This document shows, in pieces, positions 1 to 9,500 of a stretch of 64,000 nt of DNA. The notes under the pieces are model-generated. The model searched no databases and was not told the DNA's origin. It saw only the letters and a program-made list of their open reading frames with translations. Every line of letters starts with the position of its first letter. The first letter of the stretch is position 1. Both the position numbers and the translations under genes were made by a program. The stretch is from Myxococcales bacterium (GTDB taxonomy: Bacteria > Myxococcota_A > Polyangia > Polyangiales > JAFGIB01), in the NCBI GenBank assembly GCA_029880325.1, contig JAOUOP010000015.1, forward strand, positions 1-64,000. The letters are read 5' to 3'.

Positions 1-581
1 ACCATGCCGTTGCCGCCGGAGGTGCCGTAGCTCAGGGATAGGGAGGGCTGGACGCCGGCGCGGCCGGGGGGTAGGGCGATGGGGACGCTGAAGGTGCCGG
101 TGCCGGCCGAGAGGTTGGGCGTGAAGGATTCGCCCATGCCTTCGATGGAGCCTTCGGCCTTGGGCAGGGAGATGGCCTGGGGGGTGACGGCGCTTTTGGG
201 GGCGCCGTCGGGCAGGGCCTGGACGCTGCGGGCGGCGTCGGTGGCGTCGGGGTCTTCTTCGGCTTCGGCGTCGTCGCCGGTGAGTTCGGCGTCGGTGGGG
301 GCGTCGGGGTCGTGGCTTTGCTTTTCCTCGGCTTCGAAGTCCGAGGAGTCGCTGTCGTAGGATGAATCTTGGCCGCCGACCTGGCGGCTTTCGGCGGCGC
401 GGTCGTCGCCCTGGGTGACGGTTTCGACGCTCAGGGGCTCGCTGTCGGCTTCCTGCGCTTGCACGCGGCTGGCCAGGGGCGTGCCGAGGGTGAAGTAGAA
501 GACCAGGGCCTGCAGGGCGCAGATCAGGCGTTGGGCAGGGCCGGGCCGGCGGGACTTGGGGCTTTGGGTGCTGTGTTGCAC
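1..581 (-). CDS. SpvB/TcB-like toxin-complex protein, N-terminal part (runs off left edge)
   Basis: Reading the minus strand from a GTG at 581 gives 193 open codons to the window edge. The N-terminus has a basic stretch and a hydrophobic segment (LICALQALVFYFTLG) ending in an Ala-rich cleavage region near residue 43, so it looks like a signal peptide. An acidic, low-complexity linker follows. From about residue 145 comes a block matching the start of the SpvB domain of Salmonella SpvB and of TcB/TcdB insecticidal toxin subunits: EGMGESFTPNLSAGTGTFSV, then ALPPGRAGVQPSLSLSYG. In that family SpvB is followed by FG-GAP/VCBS repeats and an RHS shell that encloses a toxic C-terminus; none of that is visible here. 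Only 18 bp separate it from the stop of the giant lipoprotein gene upstream, suggesting one transcript. The GTG start is inferred from the signal-like N-terminus. Confidence 0.8.
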   Translation of the reverse strand, partial: MQHSTQSPKSRRPGPAQRLICALQALVFYFTLGTPLASRVQAQEADSEPLSVETVTQGDDRAAESRQVGGQDSSYDSDSSDFEAEEKQSHDPDAPTDAELTGDDAEAEEDPDATDAARSVQALPDGAPKSAVTPQAISLPKAEGSIEGMGESFTPNLSAGTGTFSVPIALPPGRAGVQPSLSLSYGTSGGNGM

Positions 582-599
582 GGGGTCGCTGCCTCGGGG

Positions 600-3500
600 C
601 TATTGGGGGGGGAGGACCACGGTGGGGGGCTGGCCGTTGTAGACGTAGCCGCGGCCGAGCTGGCCGTAGCCGTTGTCGGGGCCCCAGCAGGAGACCTGGC
701 CACTGGCGTGCAGGGCGCAGGCGTAGCCCCAGCCCGCGATGACGTCGACGGCGTCCGTGATGCCGGGCATGTCCACAGGCACGGTGGGCAGGCCAGCGGT
801 GCCGTTCGAGGACCAGCAGGCGACGGCGCCGGTGCTGCGCACGGCGCAGGCGTGGCGGTAGCCAACGCCGATGGACACCGCGTCGGAGATCAACGCCACA
901 TCGGCGACTACGGGCGTGCTGCTATCTGTGGATCCGGTGCCCAGTCCGTTATTGCCGTACCAACCCCAGCACGCGACGCGGCCGTCGCTGAGCACGGCGC
1001 AGGTCTTGCTATAGTCGACATCCACATCGACGACCGGCGCCGGCAGTGTCACGGCTGTGGGAGTCGCTGTGTCGACCGTGGTGCCGATGCCGACCTGCCC
1101 GCGGTGGTTCTTGCCCCAGCAGCTGAGCCCGCCCGTGGAGTCGATGGCACAGCTGTGTGCGCTGCCGGTGGTCGCGACGGCGTTGCTCATGCCGATGGCG
1201 TCCACGGGGGGATAGCCGGAAGATCCGATGAGGCCATTGCCGAGCTGACCGTCGGAGTTGTCGCCGAAACAGCGCACGGGACCGGCGCCCGTGTACACGT
1301 CGCTGCTGATGTCTTCGATGGCGCAGCCGTGCCTATGACCGCCGGAAATTGCGATGGCGTCGCTGATACCGCTGAGCTGGATGGCTTCGGGGCCGCGGCC
1401 CGCCGCGTGCAGTCCCCAGGCGTGGACGGTGCCGTCAGGCAGCGCCGCGTAGGTTCCTTTGTCCGTTGTCGCGATGTCCGAAACTGGCGATGTCGCCACC
1501 GCTGCACGCACTGGCACGCTTCGGCTCGCAGAGGAGCCATCGCCGAGCTGCCCTTCGTCATTTCTTCCCCAACAGACGACTTCTCCGCTGCTGAGCCGTG
1601 CGCAGATGTGCTCACGAATGCCGTCAATGGCGACGGCGTCGCTCAAGCCGTTAACCGGTTCGGGAGTCGAGTCCGGAGGTTTGGCACCGTTGCCAAGCTG
1701 TTCTGACCAGTCGGTGCCCCAGCACAACACCTGGCCATTTTCGCGCCGCGCGCAGCTATGCCATGTGGCTGCCGTAACCTCGACCGCGTCTGCCAGCCCG
1801 GGCACATTGAGGGCGGGGTAGTACAAGTCGTTCCAGTCGACGCCTGTCGCCCCATACTGGGGCAAGCCCCAGCAGGCCACCTGCCCGTGCTCGTGAACCG
1901 CACAGGTGTGCCCTAGGCCAGCTGCGAGCTGGGTTGCGCCCACGAGATTGAGAACTTGGACGGGGGAGGGCGACGCAGCGTTGGTTCCGGAGCCCAGCTT
2001 GGAAGCTCCGCCCCAGCACAACACCCTCTGGTCGTTCATCAAGGCGCAGGAGTGAGCGACTCCCACTGTGAGTTGCACCGCGCCGGCGAGGGTGCCAACG
2101 CCGCTCTCGCCCGGCACCATGACCGGTTCAGGGCTTGAGGAGACCAAGTCGTTGCCCAGCTGACCCGAGTCGTTGCTGCCCCAGCAGGCGACCTCGCCGT
2201 TGGGCGCCAGCAGCGCGCAGAAGTGTCGATCGCCGCCTGCCAGGTCCACCACCCCCGTGAGTTCTGGTGCACCACCGACACCGACGACCGCCGTGGGAGC
2301 ACTCCGGCCACTATAGTCTCCAACGCCGAGTTTGCCGTCAGTGTTGCTACCCCAGCACTGCGCCCCATCCGCGATCATTACGCAGCGGCTCGTGCCACCT
2401 GCGCTGATGCCGCTCGCCCCGCTGAGCACCAGTGCGGGCGTCGAACTCCAGTCCCAGTAGTACACGTCGCCGTTGGCCTGGAGGGCGAGCAAATCATATT
2501 TTCCCTTCGAGATCGCGGTGGCCGGCGGCAGCCCGCCTACCGTGTAGGGGGTTGCTCCACTGCTTCCCCAACAGGCCACGCTACCGTCGACACGCAGCGC
2601 GCAGGTGTTGGTGCTTCCGGCGGTGAGTTGAGTCGCGCCATTGCAAACCTGCCGGCCGGCCACGTCGATACAGCCCCAGGGGCAGTCGACGGGACAGGGA
2701 AGGGTGCAGTCGGCCTGGCAGCCCGTACCTCCGTCGCACTGCTCGGGGCCGGACCAGGCACCCGCTTCGCCGCAGCCCTGTCCGCGTACGCAGCGGTAGT
2801 CGTAGACGGCGCCGACTGCGGATGGACCGGCGGCGTCGGCCAGCGGTGCGCCCGCCAGGATGTCGCCACCGGCGACGTCGAGGGCAGCGCCCAGGCCGTC
2901 GACGCCGGTCGCGTCAGACGCCTCGAGGGTTGGACCCGACTCGTAGCGGCCCGCCGTGGCGTTCCAGCGGTAGGCGTACAGCTTGCCAGCCGTTGCCGCG
3001 ATCGGGCTGATCGGAGCCGGAACGGTCACGGCCGCCTGGGGCGCGCCGACCACCAGCAGCTCCTGGTCCAGGCCTAGCGAGGCTCCGAACTGGCTACTCC
3101 ATACGGTGTCGGCCACAATCAGCCGTTGAACCTCCGCGTAGCTGCTGCCGTTGTGTACGAAGACGTAGGCGGCGCCCTCGTTGGGCTCGCCGGTGACATG
3201 GGCCGCCTGCACGCTGAGGTCGCTCTTGTCGGCCACGACGTCGGTATTCGGCGCGCCGACGATGATGTGCGTGCCCTGGACGGCGATGGCGGCGCCGAAG
3301 TCGTCGTCGGCTAGGGCGTCGGCGCTGGACAGGCTTTGCTCTCGGAGGAAGTAGCCGCCCGTCAGTCGGTAGACGTGCACGGCGTCGGCGACGCCGGTGT
3401 CGGCGGACTGCGCCGAGATGACGGCGAGGTCGCCTTGCAGCTCGATGGCGGCGCCGAAGCCGCGGTGGTTGAGCAGGACCTCGTCTTCAAGGGTTTGCAG

Positions 3501-6500
3501 CCAGCCCCAGACGCTGCCGTTGTACTGGTAGACGTGGACGACGCCGACGGTGGTGCCGGCGCGGTCTTCGAAGCTCTGCACCAGGGCGTAGTTGCCGTCG
3601 ATGGCCACGTGGTTGCCAAAGCTGCCGTTCAGCTCGGCGGTGGGGGCCCCGAAGGCGGTTTCCTGCTTCCAGATTGCACCGTTGTAGCGGTAGAGGTAGA
3701 CCCGGCCCTGATTGGCGAGGCTGGCCGAGTAGGCGGGGGCGCCGGCGATGGCCACGTTGCCCGAGAGGTCGACGCTCGAGCCGAGCTTGCGGTCACCGCT
3801 ACCGAGGCCGTCGCCGCGTAGCTTCTGGATCTCGGTCCATCCGCTGGCGTCACGGTCGAAGAAGTAGACTGCACCTTCGGTGACGCCGCTGACGAGGTCG
3901 TGGGGGGCGCCGACGATCATGCGGTCGGCGTCGGCGGCGAGGCTCGAGCCGAAGCGGTCGTCGGCAAGGCTGGTGGGTTCGAGCTTGAGTTCGCTGGCGT
4001 CGTCCAGCAGGCCCGGCTGCACGATGCCGTCGCCGCAGCTGCCGCCGGTGACGAGCTGGCAGTCGGCGCCGCAGGTCTGGCAGCCGGCGGTGCCGCAGTA
4101 TTCGACGAGGTTATTGCCGTCGTCGCAGGCTTCGCCGGACTCGACGATGCCGTTGCCGCAGCTGCCGCAGGCGCCCGTGTACCAGATGCCGCTGCTTGGG
4201 GGATCTTGGTGGAGGGTTGCGCTGAGGTTTTGGTCGGTGCCGAGCAGTTCGCCGCTGCCGGTGGCGTACCAGGTGGGCTGGACGCAGCCGCTGCCGGCGG
4301 TGATGCGCACGTCGTCGAGCATGACGTGCTCGATGGTGCTGCTCTGCATGGTGCTGAAGCGGATCTGGAAGTTGTTGACTCCCACATAGGGCGTGAGGTC
4401 GTAGCTTTCGGCGAACCAGCTCGAGGTGTTGCCCTGGCCGTTGGTCCAGTAGGCCAGCTGATCCCAGCCGACGCCATTGAACGCTTCGATCCGAAGGTAT
4501 TCGCCCGCATCCAAGTAGGAGCCCACGAAGCGTAGAAGCTCGAGGTTTGCGGTGGTGTAGGCCGTGAGGTCGAGGGGGGTCGCGAGCGTGAGCACGCACC
4601 CACTGCTGCAGGCGTCGGAGTTGGCGATGGGATTGCCGGAGGCGCCGGTGCTTGGATAGTCGGTGGTCGTGACGGCGGATTCGGTGACCCAGTTGCCGCC
4701 TCCGGTTTCGACCCACTGCACGAGGCCGGCGCTGAAATTGTCGAAGAAGAGGTCACCGCCAGCGCCGCCACCACCGCAGCTTTCGTCGACGCGGGTGGCG
4801 CGGCCGGCCGCTTCGTGCTCGGCCAGGGTGGCGGTGACGGCCTGGCAGCAGTCCTCGTCGATCATGCCGTCGCAGTCCTGGTCGATGCCGTCGCAGATGG
4901 AGTCGTCGTTGGCCAGGGGCGCTCCGGGTACGCACTGGTTCTGCTCGGTGCCGGCGACGCAGAGCATTTCGCCGCTGCGCTGGCAGGCGCCGAGGCCGCA
5001 GGTGCTGGGCGTGTAAGGGTAGGCCTCGTCGTAGAGGCCGTCGCAGTCCTCGTCGATGAGGTTGCACAGGGAGTCGTCGCCGGTGGCGGTGCCCGGCGTG
5101 CAAGCGACGGTTTCAACGCCACCCGTGCAGCTGCTGGTGCCGCTGCGCTGGCAGACGCCGACGCCACAGGTGGTGGCGCCGGTCGGGTAGTCCTCGTCGG
5201 TGGCCAGGTCGCAGTCGCTGTTGATGCCGTCGCAGATGGCGTCGTCGGTGGCCGTCGGGGCCGACTCGACGCAGGTGTCGGTTACGGTGCCGGCGATGCA
5301 TTGGGTGCTGCCGTTCGAGGCACAGACTCCGGAGCCGCAGGCGGTGGTTACTGGGAGGTAGCCGTCGTCGACAATGCCGTTGCAGTCGTCGTCGATGCCG
5401 TCACAGGTGGTGTCGGTGGCGGCCAGGACGGTGCAGGGGGTGGTGCAGTCGCTGTCGCAGCCGTCGCCGTTGATGGCGTTGCCGTCGTCGCATTGCTCGA
5501 CGAAGGGCTCGACCACGCCGTCGCCGCAGTAGGGGCTTTGGGCGAGCTGGCAGTCGCTGCCGCAGACTTGGATGGGGCAGCCGACGGTGCAGTATTCGGT
5601 GACGGTGTTGCCGTCGTCGCAGCCTTCGCCAGGATCGGGCATGTTGTTGCCACACAGGGGCCGCACGAGATTACAGCTGGCGTCGCAGACTTCGCACTGC
5701 CCATCTGTGCCCATACCCTCGCAGCCGCCGGTTATGCGATCGCCGTCGTCGCATTGCTCGCCAGCGACGAGAAAGCCGTCGCCGCAGCCTTCGCTGGGCT
5801 GGCAGTCGAAGGAGAAGATGGCCCCGGGCACGATGTTGTAGCCTTCCTCCGGCGTGAAGGGGGCGCCGAGGAGGAGTTCGTCCGCGGTGATCTTGGGTAC
5901 GGCGACCATGCCGGCCCGATCGCCGCCGTAGCCGCGTAGGTCTTCGACCAGCGTCCAGCGTCCAGTGTCGGGCGCGCGGCGGTAGATCGCGACCGGAGTC
6001 GAGGTGGGGACGTCTACCCACTCGCCGACGCTTGCGATCACCGCCAGGTCGCCGCGCAGGTCGGCGCCGAAGCCGAAGACGCGGTAGTCCGGGGGCGAGA
6101 GCAGGGAATCGACGAGCTGCCAGCTGGTGCCGTCGTGCTCGTAGAAGTGGGCCTGTCCGAGGCCGATGTTTGCGGTTGAGGGCCAGGAGGGGTCGCCGCT
6201 GCCCCACAGCGAGGGGTCCGCATCTTCCGGTCCCGTTTCGGTGACGAGCAGGCGGTCGCCGTCGAGGCGCACGGAGAAGCCGAAGGTGTCCTTGGTGCTG
6301 CCGACGTCCGGCGATTGCAGGGTTTCGCGAAGGGTCCAGAGACCCCCAGCGTCCTGCTCGTAGATGTAGATGATGCCAGGGCTCGAGAGGCGGCCGGCAT
6401 ATTCGTTGAGAATGCCGGTGGCCGAGACCAGCAGCTGTCCGCGCGCGGGATCGAGCACGACCTGTTCGCCGAAACGGACCTGGGTCAGCGGGGCGGGATT

Positions 6501-9500
6501 GTCGAGGCGTTGCGACAGGACCCAGGAGCTGCCGTCATGGCGATAGGTGTAGACCGAGCCGGATTCGGCGTCTCCCCCATCGGATTCGGTGAAGGAGCTG
6601 GCCACCAGGGTGTCGCCTCGCAAGTCGACGGCAGCTCCGAATAGGTTGGGCGCTTTTAGGGGATCGGGGGGGATTACGTCGGTTTCGACCCACTGGTTGC
6701 CGTCGTGGGTGAGCACATGGAGCGTGCCGCCGAGGTTTGACATCGGCGCGCCGACCACGGCGCGGTCGCCGTCGATGGCGATGCCAGTGCCGATGATGTA
6801 GGACTGCGCACCCTCGAACGTCAGCTTCTGGGTCTGCACCCACTGTCTGCCGTCGTGCTCGTAGGCCAGTACCCAGCCGGGCTCGCCAGTGGAAGAAACG
6901 ACGTCACCCGGCACGCCGACCAGCAGCCGCGTGCCATCGAGGGCCATGCTCATGCCCGTGAAAGCTTGGTTGCTCACCTCCGGCACCAGGTCGGCTTCCG
7001 GCGGTACGATCTTTTCTTGGCTGGCGTAGCAGCTCGGACCCCACACCACGTCGCAGTCGGGGCAGCCGAGCAGATAGGCCCGCAGGCCGTTGGGCAGGGC
7101 CTCGGGGTTTTGTGGCGACATGCCGTCGTCGGCCCAGCTCAGCCACACGCCGCGGTCGACGGTCAGGGTGTGCACGTCGCGCTGGTTCGAGGGGCCGGTG
7201 AGCAGGCTGTGCAGCTTTTCTTCGTCGGGCTGGCCGCTGTAGAGGCGGCCGTCGCGCGATAGCACGCGGAAGTCGGCGTCGCGGTAGCCGTCGGCCATGC
7301 CGTAGGCGACCAGGATGGCGTCGTCGCCGAAGGCGGCGATGCTGGGGCGGACTTCGGGGATGTCTTCGGCGTCGGTGCCGGTGACGCTGAAGGCCTGGAG
7401 CGGATCGGGGATGTCGGCGCCGAAGAGCTCCATGGCGTGCACGCTGCGGCTTGGGCGGTCGATCCAGGCGAGGGCGTGGTCGGGCGGCGAGGCCGGGGTG
7501 GGTAGCACGCTCACCGAGGGTGAATGGCCGTCGCTCGCGATCAGCTGCTCGCCTTCCACGGGCGAAGCGCCTTCAAAGCGGCGGCCGCGCACGCTGCCGT
7601 CGTCCAGGCGCGCCCAAAGGGCGTACCAGAAGGGGCCCGCGGCGGAGACGGTCGGTTGGAGCGTTCCGCTCGAGGCGTCTTGGGTGACGGCGAAGGGCTG
7701 ACCCAGGGCGATGCCCGCGGAGTCGAAGAGACGCGCCCGCAGGCTGTGCTCGTTTTCGCCGCTGAGCACCTGGCGCTCGTCGACCCACAGCAGCACGAAG
7801 CCGCCGCGCATGGCGGTCAGGCGCGGGCTGCTTTGGTGGATTGCCTCGTCGTCCGCGTCGAAGGCGGTCTGGATGGGGCCGAGGCTGCCGTCTGCGGCGA
7901 CCAGTCGGTAGAGCACGCGGGCCGGCTCGCGGTCGAGGCGGTGGTCGGTCCAGCTTACGACCCAGCCTCCGGCGTCGAGGCCGGCGACTTGCGGGTCGCT
8001 GGGGTAGCCCAGGACCAGGTCGGAGTTGCCGTCTTCGAGCACAGCCAGATCCAGGGGCGACTGCTCGCTGTCGGGGAAGACGCCGCTGGCGGTGGCGCGG
8101 CGGCCCAGTAACCGGGAGTTGCCACCCTCCATCGATTGCCAGGCGAAGAGCAGGCGGCCGGCGCCGTCGGCGCCCAGGGCGTGGACGCTGAAGTCGGGCT
8201 CGATCAGGGCCAGGTCGGCGCTGGTGATGGAGACGGCCTCGGTGGTGCAGCTGGCCGAGCAGCCGTCGCCGTCGAAGTTGTTGCCGTCGTCGCAGGCTTC
8301 GATGGGCGCGGCGATGCCGTCCCGATCGACGTTGCCGTCGCCGCACTTGGCCGAGAGCATGCACTGGCCGACTTCACATGCAGAGGCGCCTTGTCCGCAG
8401 GGGCTGCCGTCGGGGTAGCTGCGCAGGCTGCAGCTGAGGGGCAGGGCGACGCTGCGATGGGGTTGGCCGAGCCAGGCGAAGGCGGCGTGGGCCTGGTCGC
8501 CGGTGCCGCGGGCGCCGACGCTGACGGTGCTGCGCGGCAGCTCGAAGCTCGCGGAGGTGGTGGAGGTTGCGTCGACCGCCAGGCGGCCTGCCGGGCCGTC
8601 GAGCTCGAAGCGCAGCGACTGCTCGCGGCCGAAGGACGGCAGTACCACGCTCCACTCTTGGGCCCCCAGGTGCAGGCTGGCGCGCACGGCGCCCAGGCCG
8701 TTGCTCTCGAGGCCGAGCCAGTGGTCGGCGTTGCCCAGCTCGAAGAAGACGAAGCGCTCTGCCACGTCGGCGACGTCGGCGCTCGAGAAGATGGGCGCGA
8801 ACTCGAAGGCGAAGCGGCCCTCGAAGAACCAGGCGGGCAGGGCGGCGGGGTCGAGCACGACGCGGTCGAGGTCGCGGGTGGCCGGGGTGCCCAGGGTGGG
8901 CACGTAGCTGCTGGGGAAGGCGCCGAGTTCGACCTGGGGCATGGCGAGGTCGAGGTCGTAGCCCTTCAGGGTCGAGGTCGTGTTCCACTCGCCGAGCGCG
9001 AAGTAGACCTCGACGTTGGAGTCGATGCCCGGGGCCGCGCGATGCTCGAAGCGTTGGTAGCCGTCCAGGGGCAGGAAGGTGCCGAAGTCGTCGCGTGGAA
9101 TGCCGCCGCTGTCGGTCAGCTTTAGTACGATCGAGCCGGTCTGGCTGGCGGAGGAGGCGCGGGCCAGCCAGGCGGTGGCGATGAGCGGTTGCGAGTCGGC
9201 GCCCGGGACGACAAGTTGCCGCTGCAGGTATTGGTTGGGCGGGGTACCGGCGGATTCGAGGCGCCTGGAGTCCAGCAGCAGATCCAGGCCAGTCGAGTTC
9301 AAGAAGGGCGGCAGGGCCGGGTTGCTGCTGGCTGTTTGCAGGTTGGTGGCGGGCCAGGTGCTGGGCTGGCTGCTCAGGGTGGCGTAGTTGGTGCGGGCGC
9401 CTTCGAAGAGCGATAGCGGGCCGTCGCTGCCGGCGCGCGTGCGCAGCACGTGGGGGGCGACCAGTTCGACGAGGCCGCCCGTGTTGACGAAGCTGGCCAC

